From NCBI RefSeq assembly GCF_000164865.1, contig NC_014618.1:2852001-2916000 (forward strand): 64,000 bases of DNA. The letters run 5' to 3'. Source of the stretch: [Enterobacter] lignolyticus SCF1. Lineage in GTDB: Bacteria > Pseudomonadota > Gammaproteobacteria > Enterobacterales > Enterobacteriaceae. Position numbers and translations under genes: made by a program. Below, piece by piece: positions 1 through 8,470 of the stretch. Below the pieces are notes generated by a model, which worked only from the letters and a program-made list of their open reading frames with translations, did no database searches and was not told the origin of the DNA. The stretch's first letter is position 1, and each line of letters begins with the position of its first letter.

Positions 1-1106
1 AGGTTGATGGTCGGCGGAACCGCCTGGTCGCGCAGCGCCAGAATGGAGTAAATTGACTCCACCGCGCCTGCCGCACCCAGAAGGTGACCGGTCATGGATT
101 TGGTTGAGCTGACCATAACGCGGCTTGCCACATCGCCAAATACCGATTTTACCGCCTGTGCTTCGGCGATATCGCCAGCAGGGGTAGAGGTACCGTGCGC
201 GTTGACGTAACCAATCTGGCCCGGCTCGATACCGGCGTCACGAATAGCGTGAACCATCGCCAGCGCAGCGCCCGCGCCGTTTTCCGGCGGCGACGTCATA
301 TGGTAAGCATCGCTGCTCATACCAAAACCGACGATTTCAGCATAAATTTTCGCGCCGCGCTTTTTCGCGTGCTCATACTCTTCGAGCATGATGATACCTG
401 CGCCATCGCCCAGTACGAAACCATCACGATCTTTATCCCACGGACGGCTTGCCGCCTGCGGGTTATCGTTGCGGGTAGACAGCGCGCGTGCAGCACCGAA
501 ACCGCCAACACCCAGCGGCGTACTCGCTTTCTCAGCGCCGCCGGCCAGCATGGCATCGGCATCGCCGTAGGCAATCATACGCGCCGCATGACCGATGTTA
601 TGCACACCGGAGGTACACGCCGTGGCGATAGAGATGCTGGGGCCACGCAGACCGTACATGATGGTCAGGTGACCTGCCACCATGTTAACAATCGTAGACG
701 GAACGAAGAAGGGGCTGATCTTACGCGGACCGCCATTAACCAGCGAGCTGTGGTTTTCTTCGATTAAACCGAGACCGCCAATGCCGGAACCGATAGCGGC
801 ACCGATGCGCGTTGCGTTCTCTTCCGTCACTACCAGACCAGAATCTTGCATGGCCTGAGCGCCAGCGACAACTCCATATTGAATGAAGGCATCCATCTTG
901 CGCTGTTCTTTACGCGAGATGATGTCATCACAGTTAAAATCCTTTACTAAGCCAGCAAATTTCGTTGCATAGGCGCTAGTATCGAAATGGTCGATCAGGC
1001 TGATGCCACTCTGACCGGCAAGGAGAGCTTTCCAGGTAGACTCTACGGTATTGCCGACAGGAGACAACATGCCCAGTCCGGTCACAACTACACGACGCTT
1101 AGACAC
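1..1106 (-). CDS. fabF: 3-oxoacyl-ACP synthase II (KAS II), C-terminus cut by window edge
   Basis: Elongates acyl-ACP by condensing it with malonyl-ACP in the cytoplasm; in enterics this enzyme converts palmitoleoyl to vaccenoyl chains and gives thermal control of membrane fluidity. The reverse strand reads SKRRVVVTGLGMLSPVGN from a GTG start (1106) behind a GGAGG ribosome site. The nucleophile motif ATACTSG and the two catalytic-His regions (NAHGTSTPAGD, KSMTGHLLGAAGA) are visible. About 368 of the usual 413 residues lie in the window; the missing part is the last ~45. It is the last gene of the fab cluster, downstream of acpP and separated from it by a terminator-like hairpin. Confidence 0.97.
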   Translation of the reverse strand, partial: MSKRRVVVTGLGMLSPVGNTVESTWKALLAGQSGISLIDHFDTSAYATKFAGLVKDFNCDDIISRKEQRKMDAFIQYGVVAGAQAMQDSGLVVTEENATRIGAAIGSGIGGLGLIEENHSSLVNGGPRKISPFFVPSTIVNMVAGHLTIMYGLRGPSISIATACTSGVHNIGHAARMIAYGDADAMLAGGAEKASTPLGVGGFGAARALSTRNDNPQAASRPWDKDRDGFVLGDGAGIIMLEEYEHAKKRGAKIYAEIVGFGMSSDAYHMTSPPENGAGAALAMVHAIRDAGIEPGQIGYVNAHGTSTPAGDIAEAQAVKSVFGDVASRVMVSSTKSMTGHLLGAAGAVESIYSILALRDQAVPPTIN

Positions 1107-1154
1107 GTTTGTCCTCCAGGGAGGGATAAAAAAAGAGATTTTTGGGACAAAAAG

Positions 1155-1184
1155 ATAAAACTCAGGCGGTCGAGTGACCGCCTG
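1155..1184 (-). terminator. Hairpin between acpP and fabF (partial terminator/attenuator)
   Basis: On the minus strand a stem of CAGGCGGTC / GACCGCCTG with a 4-nt loop is followed by GAGTTTTATCTTTTT. It lies 11 nt after the acpP stop and would end many acpP transcripts, while some read into fabF. This fits the known need for far more ACP than KAS II. Confidence 0.7.
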
Positions 1185-1195
1185 GAGATGTTCAC

Positions 1196-1432
1196 TTACG
1201 CCTGGTGACCGTTGATGTAATCAATGGCAGCCTGAACGGTGGTGATTTTCTCAGCTTCTTCGTCCGGAATCTCAGTATCAAACTCTTCTTCCAGAGCCAT
1301 TACCAGCTCAACGGTGTCAAGAGAATCAGCGCCCAGGTCCTCAACGAAGGAAGCATTGTTGGTAACTTCTTCCTGCTTAACGCCCAGCTGCTCGCCGATA
1401 ATTTTCTTAACGCGTTCTTCGATAGTGCTCAT
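1196..1432 (-). CDS. acpP: Acyl carrier protein
   Basis: Carries growing acyl chains on a 4'-phosphopantetheine arm for all steps of type II fatty-acid synthesis; it also feeds PlsX, LpxL and other acyltransferases. It has 78 residues, the normal size, and is strongly acidic. The attachment motif [10 protein letters not shown] is intact, with the modified Ser at residue 37 counting Met1. It lies between fabG and fabF with a 210-bp gap upstream, which probably holds its own promoter, and a terminator-like stem downstream. Confidence 0.99.
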
Positions 1433-1594
1433 ACTCTTAAATTTCCTATCAAAACTCGCTTTCGCGATGGTTTTCGTAGTGTATAAAATGTTGAAAAATT
1501 TGCAACTAAATCCCGGCAGGTCTTACCACGATTTTACGCTATTTTGCGGGTGTTTGCCCTAATAACGCAAATCATTTTGCACATAATCTTGTCC

Positions 1595-1619
1595 GGAACC
1601 ACGCGGAATGCGCGGTTCC
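1595..1619. other. Perfect inverted repeat in the acpP-fabG gap
   Basis: GGAACC-A-CGCG pairs with CGCG-GTTCC around a short loop just downstream of the fabG stop on the minus strand. There is no U-run after it, so it looks like an RNA-stabilising or weak stop structure rather than a full intrinsic terminator. Confidence 0.4.
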
Positions 1620-1642
1620 TGAGCATTTTGTGCAATCTGCGG

Positions 1643-2377
1643 TCAGACCATATACATTCCGCCGTTGACGTGCAGGGTTTCACCCGTGATGTAACCCGCT
1701 TCGTCAGAGGCTAAAAATGCAACCGCACTGGCGATTTCGTTTGGAGAGCCAAGGCGCCCCGCCGGAACTGCCGCCAGTGTACCCGCACGCTGCTCATCGG
1801 TCAGCGCACGCGTCATGTCCGTTTCAATAAAGCCCGGAGCAACAACGTTCACAGTAATACCGCGTGACGCAACTTCGCGCGCCAGCGATTTACTAAAACC
1901 GATAAGACCCGCTTTCGCCGCAGCGTAGTTGGCCTGACCGGCATTTCCCATGGTACCGACCACAGAACCGATAGTGATAATACGCCCATGACGCTTTTTC
2001 ATCATAGCTCGCATTACCGCTTTTGACAGACGGAATACCGATGACAGATTGGTCTCGAGAATGTCGTTCCACTCGTCATCTTTCATGCGCATTAACAGGT
2101 TATCACGAGTAATCCCGGCATTATTGACCAGAATGTCAACTTCGCCAAACTCTGCGCGAATATTTTCCAGAACAGATTCGATAGATGCCGGATCGGTCAC
2201 ATTCAGCATCAGGCCTTTACCGTTGGCGCCCAGATAATCGCTGATCGACTGCGCGCCGCTTTCACTGGTCGCAGTACCAATAACTTTTGCGCCACGGGCA
2301 ACAAGGGTTTCCGCAATTGCGCGACCAATGCCGCGGCTTGCGCCCGTTACCAGTGCGATTTTTCCTTCAAAACTCAT
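1643..2377 (-). CDS. fabG: 3-oxoacyl-ACP reductase
   Basis: NADPH-dependent reduction of 3-ketoacyl-ACP to 3-hydroxyacyl-ACP, the first reductive step of each elongation cycle. It is a short-chain dehydrogenase of 244 residues (same as E. coli) starting MSFEGKIALVTGASRGIGRA; the TGASRGIG cofactor motif is at about residues 12-19, NNAG at about 86-89, and the catalytic Ser-Tyr-Lys set appears as GSVVG and YAAAK. An upstream in-frame ATG would add 8 residues; the chosen start matches the family and has a GAGG site. It follows fabD by 13 nt in one operon. Confidence 0.98.
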   Translation of the reverse strand: MSFEGKIALVTGASRGIGRAIAETLVARGAKVIGTATSESGAQSISDYLGANGKGLMLNVTDPASIESVLENIRAEFGEVDILVNNAGITRDNLLMRMKDDEWNDILETNLSSVFRLSKAVMRAMMKKRHGRIITIGSVVGTMGNAGQANYAAAKAGLIGFSKSLAREVASRGITVNVVAPGFIETDMTRALTDEQRAGTLAAVPAGRLGSPNEIASAVAFLASDEAGYITGETLHVNGGMYMV

Positions 2378-2390
2378 GGTATTCCTCTTT

Positions 2391-3320
2391 TTATTGTGCA
2401 AGCGCCGCAGACATCGCAGCAGGCTCGTTGAGCGCCGACGCTGTCAGGGTGTCTACAATACGTTTGGTCAAACCGGTGAGGACTTTACCCGGGCCGACTT
2501 CATAAAGGTGCTCAACGCCTTCTGCCGCCATAAACTCAACGGTTTTGGTCCACTGAACCGGGCTGTAGAGCTGACGAACCAGCGCGTCGCGAATCGCGTC
2601 CGCGGCGGTTTCGCACTTCACGTCCACGTTATTCACAACCGGAATCTGCGGCGCGTTAAAGGTAATAGTCGCCAGCTCCGCCGCCAGCTTCTCAGCCGCC
2701 GGCTTCATCAGCGCGCAGTGTGACGGTACGCTGACCGGCAGCGGCAGCGCACGCTTCGCGCCCGCAGCTTTACAGGCAGCGCCAGCGCGCTCAACGGCCT
2801 CTTTGTGACCGGCGATAACCACCTGGCCCGGCGAGTTGAAGTTAACCGGAGAGACAACCTGGCCTTCTGCGGATTCTTCACACGCTTTCGCAATCGCCGC
2901 ATCATCCAGACCGATGATGGCCGACATGCCGCCGGTGCCTTCCGGTACCGCTTCCTGCATGAATTTGCCGCGCAGCTCAACCAGACGAACCGCATCGGTA
3001 AACGCGATAACGCCCGCGCAGACCAGCGCAGAGTATTCGCCCAGGCTGTGACCGGCCATCAGCGCAGGCGCTTTACCGCCCTGCTGCTGCCAGACGCGGT
3101 ACAGCGCGACGGAGGCGGTCAGCAGCGCCGGCTGCGTCTGCCAGGTTTTGTTCAGCTCTTCCGCCGGACCCTGTTGCGTCAGCGCCCACAGATCGTAGCC
3201 CAGCGCCGCAGAGGCTTCACGGAACGTCTCTTCAACCAGCGGATATTCAGCGGCCATCTCGGCCAGCATACCGACGGTCTGAGAACCCTGTCCCGGGAAC
3301 ACAAAAGCAAATTGCGTCAT
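2391..3320 (-). CDS. fabD: Malonyl-CoA:ACP transacylase
   Basis: Transfers malonyl from CoA to ACP, supplying the elongation unit for FabH, FabB and FabF. It has 309 residues, the E. coli length. The start MTQFAFVFPGQGSQ, the nucleophile elbow GHSLGE (Ser at about 92) and the catalytic His in PVSVPSHCALM (about 201) are visible. It sits between fabH and fabG with gaps of about 14 nt, so the genes are almost certainly cotranscribed. Confidence 0.98.
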   Translation of the reverse strand: MTQFAFVFPGQGSQTVGMLAEMAAEYPLVEETFREASAALGYDLWALTQQGPAEELNKTWQTQPALLTASVALYRVWQQQGGKAPALMAGHSLGEYSALVCAGVIAFTDAVRLVELRGKFMQEAVPEGTGGMSAIIGLDDAAIAKACEESAEGQVVSPVNFNSPGQVVIAGHKEAVERAGAACKAAGAKRALPLPVSVPSHCALMKPAAEKLAAELATITFNAPQIPVVNNVDVKCETAADAIRDALVRQLYSPVQWTKTVEFMAAEGVEHLYEVGPGKVLTGLTKRIVDTLTASALNEPAAMSAALAQ

Positions 3321-3334
3321 GTTGTTATCCTTAA

Positions 3335-4288
3335 TTAAAAACGAACCAGCGCAGAGCCCCAGGTGAAACCGCCGCCGAAGGCCTCCAGCAGAACCAGCTG
3401 ACCGCGCTTAATGCGGCCATCGCGTACGGCTTCATCAAACGCGCACGGTACCGAGGCGGCGGAGGTGTTGCCGTGTCGGTCGAGCGTCACCACCACGTTG
3501 TCCATCGGCATACCCAGCTTTTTCGCCGTGGCGCTGATAATGCGCAGGTTTGCCTGGTGCGGCACCAGCCAGTCGAGGTCTGAGCGGTCAAGATTGTTGG
3601 CCGCCAGCGTCTCTTCAACGATATTCGCCAGCTCTTTCACCGCGACTTTAAAGACTTCGTTCCCTGCCATGGTCAGGTGAATCGAGTTCTCCGGGTTCAC
3701 GCGATCGGCGTTCGGCAGGGTGAGCAGCTCGCCATAGTTGCCGTCGGCATGCAGATGCGTGGAGATGATCCCCGGCTCGTCTGAAGCGCTAAGGACGACG
3801 GCGCCTGCGCCATCGCCAAAAATAATAATTGTGCCACGATCGGTCGGATCGCAGGTGCGGGCCAGCACGTCGGAGCCGATCACCAGCGCGTGCTTAACCG
3901 CGCCGGACCTCACGTACTGATCGGCAACGCTCAGCGCATAGGTAAAACCTGCGCAGGCGGCGGCAACATCAAACGCCGGGCATCCCTTCACGCCCAGCAT
4001 CGATTGAATCTGGCACGCCGCGCTTGGGAACGCATGCGTCGCTGAGGTGGTGGCGACAACAATCAAACCAATCTGTTCAGCGTCGATGCCCGCCATGTCC
4101 AGCGCGCGTTTTGCGGCTTCGAGCCCCATCGTCGCCACAGTCTCGTTGGGCGCGGCAATACGGCGTTCACGGATACCTGTGCGCGTGACAATCCACTCGT
4201 CAGAGGTATCGACCATTTTTTCCAGATCGGCGTTCGTCCGCACCTGTTCAGGCAGATAGCTGCCGGTACCTATAATCTTCGTATACAT
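3335..4288 (-). CDS. fabH: 3-oxoacyl-ACP synthase III (KAS III)
   Basis: Starts fatty-acid synthesis by condensing acetyl-CoA with malonyl-ACP. It has 317 residues, start MYTKIIGTGSYLPEQ. The catalytic triad is visible as the Cys in VAAACAGFTYALS (about 112), the His in PHQANLRI (about 244) and the Asn in GNTSAAS (about 274). It lies between plsX and fabD in the same orientation with 12-14 nt gaps. Confidence 0.98.
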   Translation of the reverse strand: MYTKIIGTGSYLPEQVRTNADLEKMVDTSDEWIVTRTGIRERRIAAPNETVATMGLEAAKRALDMAGIDAEQIGLIVVATTSATHAFPSAACQIQSMLGVKGCPAFDVAAACAGFTYALSVADQYVRSGAVKHALVIGSDVLARTCDPTDRGTIIIFGDGAGAVVLSASDEPGIISTHLHADGNYGELLTLPNADRVNPENSIHLTMAGNEVFKVAVKELANIVEETLAANNLDRSDLDWLVPHQANLRIISATAKKLGMPMDNVVVTLDRHGNTSAASVPCAFDEAVRDGRIKRGQLVLLEAFGGGFTWGSALVRF

Positions 4289-4300
4289 GTACGCTCAGTC

Positions 4301-5329
4301 TTATTGTGGTAATACAGATTTCAGGCGAGCGGCAATCCGCTGAGGGACTTCCCGCTGCACCGCCTGCACTGCCTGTTCAATCGCGACGCTAAACGCGCGC
4401 TGATTGGCTGCACCATGACTCTTTATCACCGTGCCGCGCAATCCTAACAGACAGGCGCCATTATACTGGTCGGGGTTGAGGTGACTGAATCGCCGCGACA
4501 GGCTTTTTTGTAACCAACGCTTTAAAAGCAGCAGCCACCATGACCGTTTTTTCCCCTCACCCTGCGATTTCAGCAGCGAAAGGAACATTCTGACAACACC
4601 TTCCATTGTTTTTAGTGTGACGTTCCCCGTAAAACCATCACAAACCAGGACATCCGTCTTCCCGGTTAACAGCTCATTGGCCTCAAGATAGCCAATGTAG
4701 TTAATGCTGGGCACGGTCTTCAGTATCGCCGAAGCGTCGCGAATGCTGTCAAGACCTTTGGTCTCTTCTTCGCCGATATTGAGCAGCGCAACGCGCGGCC
4801 GCTCAATGCCGACGACCTCTTCGGCCATCACGGCGCCCATCACGGCGAACTGCACCAGCATATTGCTGTCGCAATCTACGTTAGCCCCTAAATCAAGGAC
4901 CACCGTTTTCCCCTTTTGCTGATGCGGAAGCACCGTCATCAGCGCCGGGCGCTCAATCCCCTCAATCGGTTTGAGCAATAGCTTTGCAAGCCCCATCAGC
5001 GCGCCGGTATTGCCCGCGCTGACGCACGCCTGCGCTCGCCCTTCTTTCACCAGCTCCAGCGCCATGCGCATGGAGGTGCCCCGGCTGCTGCGAACCGCCT
5101 GAGCCGGGCGAGCATCACTGGCAATAACTGACTGAGCAGGAATAATCTGCAGACGTGAACGTTGTTCAAAGTCAGCTCTGGCAAGTAATGGCATGATGTC
5201 GTCGGGATTGCCGACTAAGAGAAGCGAGAGTTGTGAATTAAAATGCAGTGCCTGCAATGCTGCAGGCACCGTCACGGACGGGCCAAAATCGCCCCCCATG
5301 ACATCCAACGCTATGGTCAGACGTGTCAA
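4301..5329 (-). CDS. plsX: Phosphate acyltransferase PlsX
   Basis: Converts acyl-ACP to acyl-phosphate, linking fatty-acid and phospholipid synthesis at the inner face of the membrane. I chose the TTG start at 5329, giving M-TRLTIALDVMGGDFGPS as in E. coli and 342 residues. An ATG at 5392 would add 21 residues (MKLSEDFPRKRGY...) but has no good ribosome site. The VSAGNTGALMGLA and DGFTGNVTLKTMEG motifs are typical. The C-terminus ends LKSVLPQ, about 14 residues shorter than E. coli PlsX. It follows rpmF and heads the fabHDG run. Confidence 0.94.
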   Translation of the reverse strand: MTRLTIALDVMGGDFGPSVTVPAALQALHFNSQLSLLLVGNPDDIMPLLARADFEQRSRLQIIPAQSVIASDARPAQAVRSSRGTSMRMALELVKEGRAQACVSAGNTGALMGLAKLLLKPIEGIERPALMTVLPHQQKGKTVVLDLGANVDCDSNMLVQFAVMGAVMAEEVVGIERPRVALLNIGEEETKGLDSIRDASAILKTVPSINYIGYLEANELLTGKTDVLVCDGFTGNVTLKTMEGVVRMFLSLLKSQGEGKKRSWWLLLLKRWLQKSLSRRFSHLNPDQYNGACLLGLRGTVIKSHGAANQRAFSVAIEQAVQAVQREVPQRIAARLKSVLPQ

Positions 5330-5473
5330 GGTTTCGTCGCCGCCTGGTTCGGTATATCCCCGCTTGCGCGGGAAATCCTCACTAAGCTTCATCGCGCCTG
5401 TACTCGTTGTCTTTCACGTCGCAGGGGCAGTAGCTACCTTCCTGCAACGCGAAATCCGCTGAGTATCGCGTGA

Positions 5474-5647
5474 TTACTTAGCGATAACCTTGCGACCGCG
5501 GTAGAAACCGTCGGCGGTAATGTGGTGACGCAGGTGGGTTTCACCAGAAGTCTTGTCTACAGACAGGCTGGTAACTGCGGTCAGCGCGTCATGGGAACGA
5601 CGCATGCCACGTTTGGAACGGGTTGGTTTATTCTGTTGTACGGCCAT
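5474..5647 (-). CDS. rpmF: 50S ribosomal protein L32
   Basis: Small basic protein of the large ribosomal subunit, 57 residues: MAVQQNKPTRSKRGMRRSHD to RGRKVIAK. This is the non-zinc form of L32, with no CxxC pairs. It lies 16 nt after yceD and just ahead of plsX, the conserved yceD-rpmF-plsX-fab arrangement that couples ribosome and membrane synthesis. The start is fixed by the MAVQQN sequence and an upstream GGAG-type site. Confidence 0.97.
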   Translation of the reverse strand: MAVQQNKPTRSKRGMRRSHDALTAVTSLSVDKTSGETHLRHHITADGFYRGRKVIAK

Positions 5648-5663
5648 GGACCTTACTCCTCAA

Positions 5664-6185
5664 TTACTTACGCTTTAAGCTGGCTAATACGGCAAATGGG
5701 TTTGGCTTTTGCGCTTCATCAGGCAATTCACCAAAGACCATGTCCGCCTCGGACACTTCACAGTGTTCAGAATCATGCACCGGAACTACAGGCAGGGTAA
5801 GGATGAGTTCATCCTCAACCAGCGCCCGCAGATCGATTTCACCGAATTCGTTAACCTCAATCGGCTCATACGCTTCCGGGAGTGCTTCAGCCTGTTCATC
5901 ATTTTTGACCGGGCTGAAACAATACGTTGTGTGAACCTGATGTGAAAACGGTTTCCCGCAGCGCTGGCATTCAAGAGACACCGTGACCTTCGCATCGCCT
6001 TTGATAACGGCGAGACGTTGGTTATCGATGGCGAATGTCATATCGCATTCCACATCACTGTCCACACTGACTACAGACTCGGCAAGACGCTCTACCTGTT
6101 CAGGAGTATAGATACCCTGATAATCAAGGCGTTTTTGAGCCGTGCGTACCGGATCAAGAGTCAGGGGTAATTTTACCTTTTGCAT
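5664..6185 (-). CDS. yceD: DUF177 protein YceD (23S rRNA accumulation protein)
   Basis: 173 residues, the usual size for YceD. In plants and enterics the DUF177 family is linked to 23S rRNA accumulation; the molecular activity is not settled. The sequence has a CQRCGKPF pair and a later SEHCEVSEAD segment that may bind metal, and an acidic C-terminal half. It is the first gene of the yceD-rpmF-plsX-fab operon and is divergent from yceF. The SraB-like RNA ends just upstream of its promoter region. Confidence 0.93.
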   Translation of the reverse strand: MQKVKLPLTLDPVRTAQKRLDYQGIYTPEQVERLAESVVSVDSDVECDMTFAIDNQRLAVIKGDAKVTVSLECQRCGKPFSHQVHTTYCFSPVKNDEQAEALPEAYEPIEVNEFGEIDLRALVEDELILTLPVVPVHDSEHCEVSEADMVFGELPDEAQKPNPFAVLASLKRK

Positions 6186-6225
6186 AGGGCGCGCATATTA
6201 ACTTTGTAACGTCATATAGTCAAAG

Positions 6226-6394
6226 AAAAAGGCACCCGCAGGATGCCTTTTGCCATTTATTCGCACACATTGCGGCCTGTAGTTTAAAATGGCGCAATCC
6301 GAATCGCCAGAGTTTAACAGAAAAATTATGCCAAATATCGTTCTCGCCTCCACATCGCCCTTTCGCCGACAGCTGCTGGAAAAGCTCGGCTTGC
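6226..6394 (-). ncRNA. sraB: SraB-like small RNA between yceF and yceD
   Basis: In E. coli the ~169-nt sRNA SraB lies between yceF and yceD, on the yceD strand. Here the same gap holds a minus-strand intrinsic terminator: AAAAGGCAtCC-TGCG-GGTGCCTTTT followed by TCTTT, ending near 6226. A terminator between two divergent genes needs its own transcript, so I assign the RNA by position. The 5' end is estimated from the E. coli length and would overlap the first codons of yceF in antisense. Its function is not established. Confidence 0.5.
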
Positions 6395-6912
6395 CGTTTA
6401 TCTGCGCCGCGCCCGAGGTCGATGAGCTTCCCCTGCCCGGCGAATCCCCGCGCCAGCTTGTGCTGCGTCTGGCGCAGGCAAAAGCGCAGGCGCTGGCGCA
6501 CCGCTACCCTGAGCATTTGATCATCGGCTCCGATCAGGTTTGCGTTCTGGGCGGAAAAATCACCGGCAAGCCGCACACCGCGGAAAACGCCCACCGCCAG
6601 CTGCGGGAAGCGAGCGGTCATATCGTGACCTTTTATACGGGGCTGGCGCTGTACAATAGCGCCTCCGGCCAGCTGCAAACCGAATGCGAGCCGTTCGACG
6701 TCCATTTTCGCAGGCTGACGGACGATGAGATTATCCGCTATGTCGAAAAAGAGCAGCCATTGAACTGCGCGGGGAGTTTTAAAAGCGAGGGGCTGGGAAT
6801 CGCGCTCTTCGAGCGTCTGGATGGTCGCGACCCTAATACGCTGGTCGGTCTGCCGCTGATTGCGCTAAGCAAGATGCTGCGCCATGAGCAGATTAATTCG
6901 CTACTGGCATAA
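6328..6912 (+). CDS. yceF: Maf-family nucleotide pyrophosphatase YceF (7-methyl-GTP type)
   Basis: A house-cleaning pyrophosphatase; E. coli YceF prefers m7GTP. I chose the start MPNIVLASTSPFRRQLL, giving 194 residues as in E. coli; an upstream in-frame ATG at 6289 would add 13 residues with no family support. The Maf signature ASTSPFRR, the acidic AAPEVDE segment, GSDQVCVL and KSEGLGI are present. It is convergent with rluC, and its 5' end overlaps the presumed SraB RNA. Confidence 0.95.
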   Translation: MPNIVLASTSPFRRQLLEKLGLPFICAAPEVDELPLPGESPRQLVLRLAQAKAQALAHRYPEHLIIGSDQVCVLGGKITGKPHTAENAHRQLREASGHIVTFYTGLALYNSASGQLQTECEPFDVHFRRLTDDEIIRYVEKEQPLNCAGSFKSEGLGIALFERLDGRDPNTLVGLPLIALSKMLRHEQINSLLA

Positions 6913-6917
6913 ACGAC

Positions 6918-6942
6918 ATCGGGTGGCGCAGCGCCACCCGAT
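6918..6942. other. 25-bp perfect palindrome between convergent yceF and rluC
   Basis: ATCGGGTGGCGC / GCGCCACCCGAT forms a nearly uninterrupted stem right after the yceF stop and just before the rluC stop. It has no strong U-run on either strand; it could stabilise both 3' ends or act as a REP-like element. Confidence 0.5.
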
Positions 6943-6948
6943 AACGCA

Positions 6949-7896
6949 TTAGCCGCGCAGCACCTTCAGGCAGTGCTTAAGCTGCGCATCCATCGGCGCT
7001 TCGACGCGCATCGTCTCGCCGGTGCCCGGGTGCGTAAACTTCAGCGCCGCTGCGTGCAGGAACAGGCGGTTTAAGCCGGTGCCGGCCAGCTGCTTATCAA
7101 ATTCGCGATCGCCGTAGCGGTCGTCGAAGGCAATCGGGTGCCCCGCGTGCTGGGTATGGACGCGAATCTGGTGAGTACGGCCGGTGACCGGGCTGCAACG
7201 AACCAGGGTCGCAAACGCAAAACGTTCTTCCACCTTAAAGCGCGTTTCCGACGGTTTCCCCTCGCTGCTGACGCGGACGATTCGTTCGCCGCTTTGCAGA
7301 ATGTTCTTCAGCAGCGGCGCCTGCACCACTTTGGTATGCGACTGCCACTGGCCGCGCACCAGCGCCAGATAGTCCTTCTGCATGCCTTTGTCGCGCAGCT
7401 GTTCATGCAAGGAACGCAGCGCGGAACGCTTCTTCGCCACCAGCAGTACGCCCGAGGTATCGCGGTCGAGGCGGTGCACCAGCTCGAGGAAGCGCGCTTC
7501 CGGGCGCAACGCGCGCAGCCCTTCAATGACGCCGAAGCTCAGCCCGCTGCCGCCGTGAACCGCCGTACCCGACGGCTTATTGAGCACCAGGATATGGTCA
7601 TCCTCATACAGAATAACGTCGCTCAGGGCGGCAACTTTTTGCAGATGCGGCGATACCGCGTCCTCTTCACGCTCGGCGACGCGCACCGGCGGAATACGCA
7701 CTTCATCGCCCGCCTCAAGCTTATATTCCGGCTTGACGCGCTTTTTGTTCACCCGCACTTCGCCTTTGCGCAGAATGCGGTAAATCATACTCTTCGGCAC
7801 GCCTTTCAGCTGGGTGCGCAAAAAGTTATCAATACGTTGCCCTGCCTCATCGGCAGCAATGGCAACCATTTTTACGGTCGGTGTCTCAGTTTTCAT
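6949..7896 (-). CDS. rluC: 23S rRNA pseudouridine(955/2504/2580) synthase
   Basis: Isomerises three uridines around the peptidyl-transferase centre of 23S rRNA. The start MKTETPTVKMVAIAADE gives 315 residues, close to E. coli (319); the open frame extends 30 residues further upstream but without a family match. An N-terminal S4 RNA-binding domain (about 20-80, KGEVRVNKKRVKPEYKL) precedes the RsuA/RluA catalytic domain with the catalytic Asp in LVHRLDRDTSGVLL. It is divergent from rne across a 574-bp gap. Confidence 0.97.
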   Translation of the reverse strand: MKTETPTVKMVAIAADEAGQRIDNFLRTQLKGVPKSMIYRILRKGEVRVNKKRVKPEYKLEAGDEVRIPPVRVAEREEDAVSPHLQKVAALSDVILYEDDHILVLNKPSGTAVHGGSGLSFGVIEGLRALRPEARFLELVHRLDRDTSGVLLVAKKRSALRSLHEQLRDKGMQKDYLALVRGQWQSHTKVVQAPLLKNILQSGERIVRVSSEGKPSETRFKVEERFAFATLVRCSPVTGRTHQIRVHTQHAGHPIAFDDRYGDREFDKQLAGTGLNRLFLHAAALKFTHPGTGETMRVEAPMDAQLKHCLKVLRG

Positions 7897-8071
7897 GGTG
7901 GGCGATTCTAAATAGCGACGCGCATTAGCGCCACACATTTTTCTATGCTTATATTTATCATTATTCGGTTTCACAGATGGCCTCATCGACCATTTTGCTT
8001 GTTATTAGAACAATCTCTCTGGGCTGGTGAAAAAACTGTGGGTAACCGGGTGATAAAAGGTAAAAGTCATC

Positions 8072-8101
8072 TTGCTATAACAAGGTTAGCAATGGAATAA
8101 T
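8072..8101 (+). promoter_or_regulatory. rne P1 sigma-70 promoter
   Basis: TTGCTA and AATAAT are separated by 18 nt. Transcription would start near 8108, giving a leader of about 362 nt, which matches the 361-nt leader known for E. coli rne P1. Confidence 0.7.
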
Positions 8102-8107
8102 GATGCT

Positions 8108-8470
8108 GTTTTCCGTGTTGAGTCTTGTTAGAACAAGGATATTTACGGAATTACCAGTTTTGTCTGTCCGATCATCAACGCAGCAATGGCGTAAGACGTA
8201 TTGATCTTTCAGACAGTTAGCGGGCTGCGGGTTGCAGTCCTTACCGGTAAAAGGAATCTTCTCTGGTGATAAGTTCCCAGGCTGTTTTCCCCTGTTAATT
8301 GCGCTGCGTTTCCAGTTGAAACCCAGGCAACCGACACTCTGCGCCTCTTAAGCGAGCGACAACCGTGAGGTTGGCGACGTGAACAGTCACGAGGCCATCG
8401 GTTTACCCCCGGCAAGGCATTACTCTGCCCGCAGCTTAGTCGTCAATGTAAGAATAATGAGTAAGTTACG
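8108..8470 (+). promoter_or_regulatory. rne 5' UTR autoregulatory RNA element
   Basis: This long untranslated leader precedes rne. In E. coli it folds into hairpins that RNase E itself recognises, so excess enzyme degrades its own mRNA. Here the leader keeps the same length and the same run into the start codon (GAGTAAGTTACG-ATG). It contains several self-complementary stretches around 8190-8400. No protein-coding frame in it is credible. I did not fold it. Confidence 0.7.

Noticed and set aside
5330..5392. Upstream ATG for plsX
   Set aside because: The extension has no good ribosome site and the family start matches the TTG at 5329; kept only as an alternative.
7897..8470. 68-codon minus-strand frame at 8209-8415 in the rne leader
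   Set aside because: It lies antisense to a known regulatory leader and has no ribosome site or motif.
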